Source of the DNA: Archangium primigenium
GTDB lineage: Bacteria; Myxococcota; Myxococcia; Myxococcales; Myxococcaceae
Length of the DNA stretch: 64,000 nt
Assembly: GCF_016904885.1 (NCBI RefSeq)
Contig: NZ_JADWYI010000001.1
Span: 4,588,001-4,652,000, forward strand
Direction: 5' to 3'
In this document: positions 1 to 8,814 of the stretch, piece by piece
How positions within the stretch are numbered: position 1 is the first letter of the stretch
How the letters are laid out: every line of letters starts with the position of its first letter
Notes under the pieces: generated by a model
Databases searched by the model: none
Told to the model about the DNA's origin: nothing
What the model saw: the letters and a program-made list of their open reading frames with translations, nothing else
Made by a program: the position numbers and the translations under genes

Positions 1-2
1 GC

Positions 3-2579
3 CAGGCTGTCTTCGAGCTGGAGGAGCGCGTGCGCCGGCTCTCCATCGATCGCCGCCGGGGGCCCAAATCCGGCCGCCGCGCCGCCGCCTCGGAGCTGGC
101 CGCGCTCCTGCGCCGCATGCCCCTGGAGCAGGCCGAGCCCGTGCTGCGCGCCTTCTCCACGTACTTCCGCCTGGTCAACCTGGCCGAGCAGAACCACCGC
201 GTGCGCCGCACCCGCGAGCACCAGATCTCCGGCCAGCGTGGCGCCCAGCGCGGCTCGCTCGAGGCCGTGATGCAGCAGCTCAGACAAGCGGGGGTGAGCG
301 CCGCGAAGCTGCGCGAGACGCTCCAGGCCATGCGCGTGACGCTCACGCTCACCGCGCACCCCACCCAGGCCGCGCGCCGCACGGTGCTGGAGAAGACGTA
401 CCGGCTCGCCCGGCTGATGGAGAACCGGGACCGCTGCCAGCTCACGCCCCGCGAGAAGGCGGACACGCACCTGGCCATGCGCGAGGAGATCTCCGCCCTG
501 TGGCAGACGGACGAGCTGCGCCGCGAGCGCCCCACGGTGGGCGACGAGGTGAAGAACGTCCTCTGGTACGTGGAGGAGGTGCTGGCCGAGCAGCTCGCGC
601 TCATGCCGGAGACGCTGCACTGGGCCTTCGAGCGCGCCTATGGCGAGCCCCTGGGCGTCATCGTCGCGCCGGTGCGGGTGCACTCGTGGGTGGGCGGCGA
701 CATGGACGGCAACCCCCTGGTGACGCCCGAGGTGTTCGCCGACACGCTGCGCGCCCACCGCGCGCGCGGCCTCCGGGCGCTGCGCGAGAACATCTCCCGG
801 CTCGGGTGGGTGCTCACCCAGTCCGAGCGCCACACCCACGTGTCCGAGGAGCTCCGGGCCTCGCTCGCCGAGGACGCGCGCGCCCTGCCCGAGGTGATGG
901 CGCGCTACGGCGCCCGCACCGAGGGCGAGCCCTGGCGCCGCAAGCTGCGCTTCATGGAGGGCCGGCTCCAGGCCGCGCTCGCCTACGTGGAGGGCCGCCG
1001 CGCGGGGAAGACGGAGCCCTTGCCCGAGGCCGCCTACCGCTCACCCAAGGACTTGCTGGAGGACCTGGCGCTCCTGGAGCGCTCGCTCAACGAGGCCCGG
1101 GCGGGGCACGCGGGCGTGCGGGCCATCCGCCGCTTCATCGCGCTGGTGCACGCGGTGGGCTTCCACCTGGCGGAGCTGGAGGTGCGCGCGCCGGCCGAGG
1201 ACGCGCGCAGCGCCGCCGCGTCGCTCAAGGGCGGCCCCGCGCCCACCGAGGGCGGCAAGCGGCTGCTCGCGGTGCTCCAGCGCATGCGCGAGGCCCAGGA
1301 GGAGTCGGGCGAGGGGTGCTGCCGCACGCTCATCCTCTCCATGGCCTCCACCGCCGAGGACGTGCTGGCCGCCTTCGAGTGCGCCCGGGGCGTGGGCCTG
1401 TGGGACGAGGCGCGCGGGTGCGCCACCGTGGACGTGGTGCCCCTGTTCGAGCAGCTCGGGGCGCTGGATGACGGCCCGGGCGTGCTGCGCCAGCTCTTCA
1501 CCCACGACGTCTACCGCCAGCACTTGAAGGCGCGCGGGGTGCAGGAGGTGATGGTGGGCTACAGCGACTCGGGCAAGGAGGTGGGCCTGCTCGCCGCCAA
1601 CGCCGCGCTCTACCGGGCCCAGTCCGCGCTCACCCAGGTGGCGCACGAGGCCGGGGTGCGGCTGCGGCTGTTCCACGGCCGCGGCGAGACGGTGGCGCGC
1701 GGCGGTGGCCCCGCCCAGGCGGCCATCCTCGCGCTGCCGCCGGGCAGCGTGGCGGGCACCTACAAGGCCACCGAGCAGGGCGAGGCGTTGGACCACAAGT
1801 ACGCCCGGCCCGAGCTGGCGCGGCGCACCCTGGAGCTGGTGCTCGGCGGCGTGCTCCTGCACACGCTGGATGCCCAGCCGCGCCTGGCCCCCGAGGAGGA
1901 GCCCACGTTCCGCGCCACCTTCGACGAGCTGGCGGAGACGGGCCGCCGCGCCTACCGCGCGCTCGTCTGGGAGGATCCGGCCTTCGTGCCCTTCTTCCAG
2001 GCCGCCACGCCCATCGAGGAGATCTCCGCGCTGCCCATCGGCTCGCGCCCGAGCAAGCGCTCCGCGGGCGGCCTCGAGTCCCTGCGCGCCATCCCCTGGG
2101 TGTTCTCCTGGACGCAGAACCGCGCCATCCTGCCGGGCTGGTACGGGGTGGGCGCGGCGCTGGAGTCCGTGGGCTCGCGGCCCGACGGGCTGCGGCTCTT
2201 GCACCGCATGTACAAGCAGTGGCCCTACTTCCGCGCCGTCGTCGACAACGTGGCCATGGTGCTCGCCAAGTCGGACATGGCCATCGCCTCGCGCTACGCC
2301 GCCCTGGCGCCCGAGTCCACGCGGGACTTGTGGGAGCGCATCCGCGCCGAGTACACGCGCACCCGGCGCTGGGTCAAACGCGTGACGGGCGAGTCGCGCC
2401 TGCTGGCCAACAACCGGCAGCTCCAGCAGAGCATCGCCCTGCGCAACCCCTACATCGATCCCATGTCCTTCCTGCAGGTGGAGCTCATGCGTCGCAAGCG
2501 CGCCGGCGAGGACCACTGCGACCGGCCGCTCTTGCTCACGCTCAGCGGCATCGCCGGCGGCATGCGCAACACGGGGTGA
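3..2579 (+). CDS. ppc: Phosphoenolpyruvate carboxylase, 5' end outside window
   Basis: Carboxylates phosphoenolpyruvate with bicarbonate to oxaloacetate, refilling the TCA cycle in the cytoplasm. The reading frame is open to the left edge, and the residues before the first internal GTG (position 30) already fit the family, so the true start lies upstream. Visible signatures in order are the catalytic-His segment LTLTAHPTQAARRT, VGGDMDGNP, MVGYSDSGKEVG, the glycine loop FHGRGETVARGGGP, FSWTQNRAILPGWYG, and the C-terminal GGMRNTG. About 858 codons are present, close to the 880-930 of full proteins. The glycine loop reads GRGETVARGGG where many members have GRGGTVGRGGG; this may be a lineage variant. 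A hairpin follows the stop codon. Identification is secure. Confidence 0.97.
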   Translation, partial: QAVFELEERVRRLSIDRRRGPKSGRRAAASELAALLRRMPLEQAEPVLRAFSTYFRLVNLAEQNHRVRRTREHQISGQRGAQRGSLEAVMQQLRQAGVSAAKLRETLQAMRVTLTLTAHPTQAARRTVLEKTYRLARLMENRDRCQLTPREKADTHLAMREEISALWQTDELRRERPTVGDEVKNVLWYVEEVLAEQLALMPETLHWAFERAYGEPLGVIVAPVRVHSWVGGDMDGNPLVTPEVFADTLRAHRARGLRALRENISRLGWVLTQSERHTHVSEELRASLAEDARALPEVMARYGARTEGEPWRRKLRFMEGRLQAALAYVEGRRAGKTEPLPEAAYRSPKDLLEDLALLERSLNEARAGHAGVRAIRRFIALVHAVGFHLAELEVRAPAEDARSAAASLKGGPAPTEGGKRLLAVLQRMREAQEESGEGCCRTLILSMASTAEDVLAAFECARGVGLWDEARGCATVDVVPLFEQLGALDDGPGVLRQLFTHDVYRQHLKARGVQEVMVGYSDSGKEVGLLAANAALYRAQSALTQVAHEAGVRLRLFHGRGETVARGGGPAQAAILALPPGSVAGTYKATEQGEALDHKYARPELARRTLELVLGGVLLHTLDAQPRLAPEEEPTFRATFDELAETGRRAYRALVWEDPAFVPFFQAATPIEEISALPIGSRPSKRSAGGLESLRAIPWVFSWTQNRAILPGWYGVGAALESVGSRPDGLRLLHRMYKQWPYFRAVVDNVAMVLAKSDMAIASRYAALAPESTRDLWERIRAEYTRTRRWVKRVTGESRLLANNRQLQQSIALRNPYIDPMSFLQVELMRRKRAGEDHCDRPLLLTLSGIAGGMRNTG

Positions 2580-2601
2580 GGCGTCCGGCCCGGGGTGGAG
2601 T

Positions 2602-2627
2602 GGGGGAGGGGAGCGTGCCCCTTCCCC
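2602..2627. terminator. Hairpin between convergent genes
   Basis: A G-rich arm (2602-2611) pairs with a C-rich arm (2618-2627) over 10 positions, one of them G-U, around a 6-nt loop. It lies 22 nt after the ppc stop and 16 nt from the end of the convergent lipoprotein gene, so it can serve both strands. There is no clear T-tract. Confidence 0.55.
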
Positions 2628-2643
2628 CCGCCTCATCGCACGG

Positions 2644-3537
2644 CTACGGCACGCACACGCCCACGCCCGAGGCGTTCTGGAGCGGCTCGCACCGGCCGCT
2701 CGCGCAGGAGGGCGAGCCCGAGGGCGAGCGGCACAGGGCGCGGCACACGAAGCGCGCGCCTTCCGACACGCACGCGCTGCCCGGGGCGCAGTCGTTGGAG
2801 TACGTGCAGGTCTGGCCCGCGCCCAGGGCGCCCGCCGTCACGCACACGTTGCCGCTCTGGGGCGAGGGGTAGCAGGCCAGCGGCGAGGCGCACCCCTGGG
2901 CGAGCACGTCACACGCGGCGCCCGGCGCGCCGCACACGCGCGGCAATTCGTTGGTGCCCGTGAAGCGCACCACCTCCACGCAGTCCTGCGGCGCGCGGCA
3001 GCCCTCGCCCCCATAGCAGAAGCGCTTGCAGGTGTAGGGCGTGCTGCCGCCCGACGGCGTCTCCTGGGACGTGCAGGCCAGCCCCGGCTGGCAGTTGTCG
3101 TAGAAGTCGCCGTCCACCGTGGCCGTGCTCGCGCAGCTGGCGCCCTCGGCCACCGTGCCCGAGCCCGTGGGCACGCAGCGCCGTGCCGTCACGTCGCCCC
3201 GGGTCACGTAGGTACAGCGCGAGCCCACCGCGCAGTTCTGCGCCACCACGTCGCACTCCGCCGCGAAGCACACGTTGCCCTGGCCTCCGCCGGCCAGGGT
3301 GCCCCGCAGACACGTCTCGCCCGCGCCACAGCCCGTCTGCTTCGCCACGTCGCAGCCCGAGGCCACCGGCGGCTCCTGCGGGCCGCCATCGCCCGGCGGC
3401 ACGCCGCCATCCCCTCCGCCTCCATCCAGGATGACGCCCGCGTCGCTACCCGGACTGCCCGTGTTGTCCCCGCCACACGCCCCCATCGTCAGCCCGATGA
3501 GGAGGACTCCACTCCAGAGGAGAAAATCCGCTCGCAT
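2644..3537 (-). CDS. Cys-rich secreted lipoprotein
   Basis: The 297-residue protein starts with a lipoprotein signal peptide: a short charged N-terminus, a hydrophobic core and the lipobox LTMGAC with Cys at about residue 21. A Gly/Asp-rich linker (about residues 22-50) follows. The rest is rich in cysteines in repeated patterns such as CDVAKQTGCGAGETC, CDVVAQNC and CSNDCAPGSAC-like segments, suggesting disulfide-bonded small modules of the kind common in myxobacterial surface proteins. It probably sits on the outer membrane or cell surface. It is divergent from the PilZ gene across a 188-bp gap and convergent with ppc. Function unknown; no enzymatic motif is visible. Confidence 0.8.
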   Translation of the reverse strand: MRADFLLWSGVLLIGLTMGACGGDNTGSPGSDAGVILDGGGGDGGVPPGDGGPQEPPVASGCDVAKQTGCGAGETCLRGTLAGGGQGNVCFAAECDVVAQNCAVGSRCTYVTRGDVTARRCVPTGSGTVAEGASCASTATVDGDFYDNCQPGLACTSQETPSGGSTPYTCKRFCYGGEGCRAPQDCVEVVRFTGTNELPRVCGAPGAACDVLAQGCASPLACYPSPQSGNVCVTAGALGAGQTCTYSNDCAPGSACVSEGARFVCRALCRSPSGSPSCASGRCEPLQNASGVGVCVP

Positions 3538-3725
3538 TGCTGCCTCCGTTGGTTCTCGCGAACGGGACTAATAAGACGTTCGGGGAGAAACGGACCCCCC
3601 TTGAACGACACATGGAGGACAGCGGACACTTGCTCGGACGTGAGGGCATCTGAGTGGATGCGCCCATCCGGGGCACTTCCTATAAAGGACTCACACGTCT
3701 CACACGCCCGAGGGAATCAGTGCGC

Positions 3726-4088
3726 ATGACCATGAAGACAGCCGACGCAGTGCCCCCAGCGGCGACGTCATACGCCAACCGGCGAGCCTACGAGCGGATG
3801 AGCGCCCGGTTCGACGTGCGCTTCAAGGAGGCGCGTGACGCGGCGCGCGCGCTGCACGCCTACTCGCTCAACCTGTCCGCGGGGGGCCTGTGCCTGCGCA
3901 CCAGCCGCGCCTACGACGTGGGCGCGCGCGTGCAACTGCAGATGCGCGTGGAGGGCGAGGACTTCGAGCTGGAGGGCGTCGTGTCGTGGGTGCGCGATGA
4001 CGCCGAGGCCATCGGCGTGCGCTTCGTCGACGTGTCCTCGGGCGATCAGGAGCGGCTGCAGCGCGTGGTGTCCAGCTTCAAGCGCTGA
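3726..4088 (+). CDS. PilZ-domain protein, probable c-di-GMP receptor
   Basis: A single-domain PilZ protein of 120 residues, expected to bind cyclic di-GMP and act on motility, polysaccharide or regulatory partners. The two binding motifs are present: an arginine motif RRAYERMSARF (RxxxR) near the N-terminus, and NLSAGGLCL, which fits (D/N)xSxxG, about 35 residues later. The end VSWVRDDAEAIGVRFVDVS fits the rest of the PilZ beta-barrel. I chose ATG 3726 because a GAGGGA stretch lies about 10 nt upstream. The frame also stays open to an ATG at 3654, but those extra residues do not look like the family. It stands alone between a divergent lipoprotein gene and a convergent acetyltransferase gene. 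Confidence 0.85.
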   Translation: MTMKTADAVPPAATSYANRRAYERMSARFDVRFKEARDAARALHAYSLNLSAGGLCLRTSRAYDVGARVQLQMRVEGEDFELEGVVSWVRDDAEAIGVRFVDVSSGDQERLQRVVSSFKR

Positions 4089-4108
4089 GCCCCGGGCGGG
4101 GCCCCGCC

Positions 4109-4597
4109 TCAGCCGTGCTGGCCCTCGAACTCGGCGTAGCGCATGACGGTGCGGCTCACCTGCACGAAGCCGCACGAGGCGTAGAAGCCCTGGAGCGTCT
4201 CCTGGGCATAGGCGCTGATCTCGATGCGCTTGACGCTCAGGGCCCGGGCGCCACAGCGCTCGATCACCTGCTGGATGAGGGCCCGGCCCACGCCGCGGCG
4301 CCGCCAGCCCTCCGTCACCACCAGCTCATCCACCGTGGCGATCCGACCGCGCAGCCTCAACTGGGGCCGGTGCGACAGCGACACCATGCCCACGGGCCGG
4401 TCCTGGAGGTCCGCCGCCACGAAGATCTCGATCTCCGGATGGCTGATGACCCAGTGGACCGTCTGGGCATCCGAGCCATGGGGGTAGCCCATCTCGCGCA
4501 GGAGCGTGGCCAGGCTCTCGGCGTCGCCGCGGCGCGCGCGGCGGATGCGGAAGGGAGTAGCGTCGGAGCTCGGGGGTCTGGAGGAAGTCGGTTGCAC
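4109..4597 (-). CDS. GNAT family N-acetyltransferase
   Basis: A 162-residue GCN5-related acetyltransferase that transfers acetyl from acetyl-CoA to an unknown amine. It begins with the typical FRIRRARRGDAESLATLL entry strand and helix. The central part has VDELVVTEGWRRRGVGRALIQQVIE, which includes the acetyl-CoA pyrophosphate loop (R/Q)xxGxG/A as RRRGVG. A family-like end GFYASCGFVQVSRTVMRY follows. The substrate cannot be told from sequence. The gene lies 79 bp downstream of the dehydrogenase beta gene on the opposite side from PilZ, with which it is convergent across 20 bp. It could belong to a neighbouring transcript but shares no obvious pathway. Confidence 0.85.
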   Translation of the reverse strand: MQPTSSRPPSSDATPFRIRRARRGDAESLATLLREMGYPHGSDAQTVHWVISHPEIEIFVAADLQDRPVGMVSLSHRPQLRLRGRIATVDELVVTEGWRRRGVGRALIQQVIERCGARALSVKRIEISAYAQETLQGFYASCGFVQVSRTVMRYAEFEGQHG

Positions 4598-4676
4598 GCG
4601 GGTGTAAGTCTACACGATGCCGCCCCCGTTGAAGACTCGGAGCGGCCCGGAAAGGCCTCCAGACCCCGCTTTTCCG

Positions 4677-5735
4677 TCAGGGCTGTTCAGCGGCCAGCGC
4701 GCGCAGGGCGGCGGTGATGTCCGCCTGCTGGGGCACGGAGGCCATCTCCAGCGTGTCGGCCAGGCCGATGCCGGGCAGGAACTTGCCCGCGAGCAGCCGC
4801 GGCGGCGCGAGCAGCTTGTAGAAGAGTTCCTCCACGGTGCGGCGCACCAGGTGCTCGCCGAAGTTGGTCACCTCGGTGTCCTCGTTGACGTAGAGCACGC
4901 GGCCCGTCTTCTCCACCGAGCCCTTGATGAGCTCCCAGTCGTAGGGCCAGAGCGAGCGCATGTCGATGACCTCGGCGTCCACGCCCTCGGCGGCCAGGTC
5001 GTCCGCGGCCTTCTTGCACAGGGGAAGGGTGCGGCCGTAGCTCACCACGGTGAGCTGCGCGCCCGGGCGCACCACCTTGCCCTTGCCGATGGGCACCGCG
5101 TAGCCCGTGAGCTCCGCGGGCCACTGGGGCTGCCACTGCGAGCGGTCCCCGAGCGGCGCGTCGATGAGCTTGCTCAGGAGCTTGTCGTCGTCCGGCTCGC
5201 CCGGAATGCGCTCCTCGCCCTTGATGCGCAGGAGCGCCTTGGGCTCCAGGTACATGACGGGGTTGATCTCCTGGCAGGCGGAGATCATCAGCCCGTAGGC
5301 ATCCAGCGGGTTGGAGGGGATGACGATTTTCCAGCCGGGGATGTGGGTCGCCGTCGCGTCGAACGAGTGCGAGTGGTAGATGGAGCCGCGGATGCCGCTG
5401 CCCACCGGGGTCTTCACCACCATGGGCAGGTTCCAGTCCCCGTGGGTCGCCCAGCAGGTGTTGCCCGCGATCTTCAGCAGATCGATGGTGTTGTAGATGT
5501 AGTCGGCGAACTGGATCTCCGCGACGGGGCGCTGGCCGGCCATGGCCAGACCAATCGCCATGCCGATGATGCCGCGCTCGTCCAGGGGCGTGTTCCACGC
5601 CGTCTTGAGGCCCTGGGTGGCGGTGAACACGCCGCCCAGGGGCGCGCCCACGTCCTCGCCGAAGATGTCGGTGACGCCCAGGTTCTGCTCGGCGTAGTGC
5701 AGGGCCATGCGAACGGCCTGTGCCATGTTGGCCAT
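4677..5735 (-). CDS. 2-oxoacid dehydrogenase E1 beta subunit (branched-chain type)
   Basis: Beta subunit of the thiamin-diphosphate-dependent E1 component, working with the alpha subunit encoded immediately upstream. Its 352 residues are the usual length. Family signatures are VTDIFGEDVGAPLGGVFTATQGL at the N-terminus, PLDERGIIGMAIGLAMAGQRPVAEIQFADY with the conserved ThDP-contact glutamate and pyrimidine-domain residues, and a C-terminal transketolase domain with YGRTLPLCKKAADDL and LYVNEDTEVTNFGEHLVRR. The sequence leans to branched-chain 2-oxoacid (3-methyl-2-oxobutanoate) enzymes, whose acyl-CoA products prime the iso-branched fatty acids of myxobacteria. That substrate choice is inference. 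It begins 4 bp after the alpha gene, so the pair is one operon. No E2 gene is in the window. Confidence 0.93.
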   Translation of the reverse strand: MANMAQAVRMALHYAEQNLGVTDIFGEDVGAPLGGVFTATQGLKTAWNTPLDERGIIGMAIGLAMAGQRPVAEIQFADYIYNTIDLLKIAGNTCWATHGDWNLPMVVKTPVGSGIRGSIYHSHSFDATATHIPGWKIVIPSNPLDAYGLMISACQEINPVMYLEPKALLRIKGEERIPGEPDDDKLLSKLIDAPLGDRSQWQPQWPAELTGYAVPIGKGKVVRPGAQLTVVSYGRTLPLCKKAADDLAAEGVDAEVIDMRSLWPYDWELIKGSVEKTGRVLYVNEDTEVTNFGEHLVRRTVEELFYKLLAPPRLLAGKFLPGIGLADTLEMASVPQQADITAALRALAAEQP

Positions 5736-5739
5736 GGGT

Positions 5740-6753
5740 CTACTTCCTCTCCGCGTAGATGTGGTTCCAGATGGTCTCGGGGCCGGGCAGGGGCTCCTCG
5801 CGCACCTGCCGCGCGAGCGCCGCGATCTCCTCGGTGTGGCGCGCGCGCACGCCGTCCATCTGCTCGCGCGTGAGCACGCCGTCCGCGAGCAGCCGCTCCT
5901 CGAAGCGCACCAGGCAGTCCAGCTCGCCGCCCACCATGTTGGCGCCCGACGCCGAGGAGTGCCCGTACAGGCGCGACACCTTGGCCTCCATGAGGAAGGG
6001 CTTGCGCTCGCGGCGCACGTACTCCATGGCCTCCTTGAGCTCGCGCCAGGCCGTGACGGGATCGTTGCCGTCGATCGTCTTGGTGCGGATGTTGAAGGCG
6101 CGGCCCCGGTCGGCCACGTTCGTCTCGCCGTGCTGGGTGGCGGCCGGCGTGGAGATGCCCCACTGGTTGTTGGTGACGATCATCAGCACGGGCAGCTCCG
6201 TGCCCGGGCGCGAGCTCCACACCAGGCACGAGGCGAAGTCGCCCTCGGCCGTGCCCGCGTCGCCGCCGGTGACGATGGTGATGCCCTCGCCGCCGTGGCG
6301 CTTCTGGGCCAGCGCCGTGCCCGGCGCCATGACGTACTGCACCTCGATGGGCGAGGACACGGGGGCGATGTTCCAGGCGCGCTTGGAGAAGTGGCCCGCG
6401 AAGTTGCGGCCGCCCGAGTACGGGTCGGACGCCGTGTTCTTCATCTGCCGCAGGGCGCCGATGGGCTCCTCGCCCAGGGCGAGCATCGTGGCCGACTGCC
6501 GGTAGTGCGCGTGCAGGTAGTCGTACGCGGGGCCCTGGCCCTTCTTCATCAAGAGACCCAGGGGCACGTTGAAGGCCTCCTCGCCGGGGCCTCCGATCCA
6601 GAAATAGCCGTGGCCCTGCTTGTACATCTGGATGAGCCGCTCCTCGAGGACGCGGGCCTTCACCATCAGGTCATGCATCCGCACGAGCAGGTCGCGCTCG
6701 AGCGGGGCCGTGTCTTCTTCACGGTTGAGGAGGCGGGGTTTGGACACGCGCAT
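5740..6753 (-). CDS. 2-oxoacid dehydrogenase E1 alpha subunit (branched-chain type)
   Basis: Alpha subunit of the ThDP-dependent E1 decarboxylase that feeds a lipoyl E2. The ThDP/Mg motif is GGDAGTAEGDFASC and, about 20 residues on, VTNNQWGIS, matching GDG(x)nN with an Ala in the third place. The phosphorylation-loop-like region YGHSSASGANMVGG is also recognisable. I chose ATG 6753 (337 residues), just before KPRLLNREEDTAPLERDLL. An in-frame ATG at 6840 would add 29 Arg-rich residues unlike the family. It is the first gene of the alpha-beta pair, and its upstream region is the 417-bp gap shared with the divergent phosphatase gene. Confidence 0.92.
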   Translation of the reverse strand: MRVSKPRLLNREEDTAPLERDLLVRMHDLMVKARVLEERLIQMYKQGHGYFWIGGPGEEAFNVPLGLLMKKGQGPAYDYLHAHYRQSATMLALGEEPIGALRQMKNTASDPYSGGRNFAGHFSKRAWNIAPVSSPIEVQYVMAPGTALAQKRHGGEGITIVTGGDAGTAEGDFASCLVWSSRPGTELPVLMIVTNNQWGISTPAATQHGETNVADRGRAFNIRTKTIDGNDPVTAWRELKEAMEYVRRERKPFLMEAKVSRLYGHSSASGANMVGGELDCLVRFEERLLADGVLTREQMDGVRARHTEEIAALARQVREEPLPGPETIWNHIYAERK

Positions 6754-7170
6754 CTCGGAGGTTGGAGGGGAAAGAACGCGGACCCCTATACCGCGTGACC
6801 GGAGGCGCTTCACGCGCGAATGCATGGCGCGACGCGGCACACCCGGGTGGGGTGAAACGAGCCATCACCCGGCGCGTGGGGCGCGGTGCCCCGCGAGCAG
6901 GCGAGCGAGGCCCTGGAAGGTCCGCAAAGGAGGGACCGGACTGGAAGACCTGGGAGATCGCGCAAGCCCGAAATTGAGCTACAGTCGATCAGCCTCCAAG
7001 ATTCCGATAAAAACCCGCGCCCCCGCGACGCGGGCGACGACGACCCGAGCCTCTCCCCCCCCCGAGCACGCCCCTTGTCCAACGCCCCCCTGCCGCTGCC
7101 TCCGCCCCCCGAGGGGCCGCTCGAACCCCATGAGCCCACCCGGACCCGGGTGGGGGGTCACACCTCGACC
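6754..7170. other. Intergenic region between divergent genes
   Basis: This 417-bp stretch separates the E1 alpha gene from the SpoIIE-type phosphatase gene and should hold both promoters. I could not pick out convincing -35/-10 or -24/-12 boxes. The part from about 7020 to 7170 is open in the frame of the phosphatase and has coding-like G/C third positions. It might encode a Pro-rich N-terminal extension starting at TTG 7075 or GTG 6886. Confidence 0.6.
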
Positions 7171-8814
7171 ATGGTCTCGCCGCTGTATCCCGAGGCGACG
7201 AGCACCGTCATGGCGCCCATGGAGGCGGGCGAGCTGCCCGACGTGGCGGCGGTGCGGGGCCCGCGCCTGGACCAGCTGCTGTTCGTCACCACGGGCGTGC
7301 TGGTGGGCGTCATCGTGGCGCTGCTGGCCGGCGTGGCGTGGATGTCCACGAACGCCCAGTTCGAGGAGGACTCGGGGCGCTTCACCCGGCAGGTACAGAA
7401 GCAGGCCACGGAGCTCGGGCAGACGCTCAGCCACACCCTGTCGCTCACCTCGGCCACGTCCCTGCGCGACAACAACTACGCCTTCCTCGGCGAGGTGGCG
7501 CGCTCCATCATCACCGACAACCCGAACATCCTCCGGGTGCAGATCTACGACGCGGACAGCCAGCTGGCCGCGGACTCGGCGCCGGACGCGAAGCTGGGCA
7601 CCACCACCGAGCGCAAGCCCGAGCGGCGCGGCATGAGCGCCATCTACCAGGGCAAGCCCATCATCGAGTACCAGGAGCCCATCGACTACGGCTCCCAGGA
7701 CGGGCAGGGCGTGGTCGTCATCAGCTACTCCATGGAGTCCCTGCAGAACCAGCTGCACGAGCTGGAGGACGCCAAGCGCGTGCAGCTGCGCCGCAACGCC
7801 ACCACCATGGCGGGCCTGGGCCTGGGCTTCCTGCTGGTGTCCTTCGTGCTCGTGGCCCTGCTCGCCCGGCGCATCACCCGCCCGCTGCACCTGCTCTCGC
7901 GCCAGGTGATGCAGCTGGCCGCGGGTGACCTGAGCGCGCGCACCGGCGGGGTGACGGGCGCCGGGCGCGAGGTGACGACCCTGGGCGTGGTGTTCAACCA
8001 CATGGCCGAGCGCATCAACGTGCTGCTCGAGGACGTGCGCGTCAAGGCGCAGCTGGAGCGCGACGTGTCGCTCGCGCGCACCGTGCAGGAGACGCTGCTG
8101 CCGGGCCGCGAGGCCTACCAGGCGGACACCGTGCGCGTGGCGGGCCTCGTCGTCGCCGCGGACGCGTGCGGCGGGGACTGGTGGTCGCGCGCCATGCTGG
8201 ACGAGCGCCGGCTGGTGGTCGGCATCGGGGACGTGACGGGCCACGGGCTCGCCACCGCGCTGGTCGCCACGAGCGCCACGAGCGGCTTCGCCGCGGCGCT
8301 CACCATGCGGCCCCCCGAGGAGATCACCGCCCAGCTGCTCATCACCTCGCTCAACGTCACCATGGCCCACGTGGGCCGCGGCGAGCACCAGATGTCCAGC
8401 GCGCTGGCCGTCATCGACACCCAGACGGGCGTCATCGACTACGCGGCCGGCAGCCACCCGAGTCCGCTCCTGCTCAACCGTCAGACGGGCCAGGTGTCCG
8501 GCCTGCAGACGCGCGGCGCGCTGCTCGGCGCGTCGCCCAACTCCCAGTACACCTCGCGCCAGGCACAGCTGCGGCCCGGGGACCTCATCGTCTGGTACAC
8601 CGACGGCCTCACCGAGTGTCGCGACGCGCGCGAGAAGCCCTACGGCACCCAGCGGCTCGCCGCCGCGCTGCAGGCCAACGCGCACCTGCCCGCCGAGGCC
8701 CTGCGTGACGCCATCCTCGCGGATGCGCGCGCCCATGGCGCCGGCCGGCCGGCCCAGGACGATGTCACCGTGATTGTCGCCGAGTACAGCCCCGCTTCCC
8801 CCCGAGTCGCATGA
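7171..8814 (+). CDS. Membrane HAMP-SpoIIE (PP2C-type) phosphatase
   Basis: Likely a receptor serine phosphatase that senses an envelope signal and dephosphorylates a cytoplasmic STAS-type partner. It has a first membrane segment around QLLFVTTGVLVGVIVALLAGVAW, an extracytoplasmic domain of about 130 residues, a second membrane segment (AGLGLGFLLVSFVLVALLA) and a HAMP linker. The C-terminal SpoIIE domain carries metal-ligand motifs CGGDWW, GIGDVTGHGLATAL and the final DDVTVIVAEY. The start is uncertain: ATG 7171 gives 547 residues, while the frame is open further upstream. Its stop overlaps the next start by ATGA. The later GHKL and STAS genes of the same cluster are the natural partners of such a phosphatase. 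Confidence 0.85.
   Translation: MVSPLYPEATSTVMAPMEAGELPDVAAVRGPRLDQLLFVTTGVLVGVIVALLAGVAWMSTNAQFEEDSGRFTRQVQKQATELGQTLSHTLSLTSATSLRDNNYAFLGEVARSIITDNPNILRVQIYDADSQLAADSAPDAKLGTTTERKPERRGMSAIYQGKPIIEYQEPIDYGSQDGQGVVVISYSMESLQNQLHELEDAKRVQLRRNATTMAGLGLGFLLVSFVLVALLARRITRPLHLLSRQVMQLAAGDLSARTGGVTGAGREVTTLGVVFNHMAERINVLLEDVRVKAQLERDVSLARTVQETLLPGREAYQADTVRVAGLVVAADACGGDWWSRAMLDERRLVVGIGDVTGHGLATALVATSATSGFAAALTMRPPEEITAQLLITSLNVTMAHVGRGEHQMSSALAVIDTQTGVIDYAAGSHPSPLLLNRQTGQVSGLQTRGALLGASPNSQYTSRQAQLRPGDLIVWYTDGLTECRDAREKPYGTQRLAAALQANAHLPAEALRDAILADARAHGAGRPAQDDVTVIVAEYSPASPRVA

Noticed and set aside
6754-7170. sigma54 -24/-12 promoter between the divergent genes
   Set aside because: No TGGCAC-N5-TTGC-like element with correct spacing was found.
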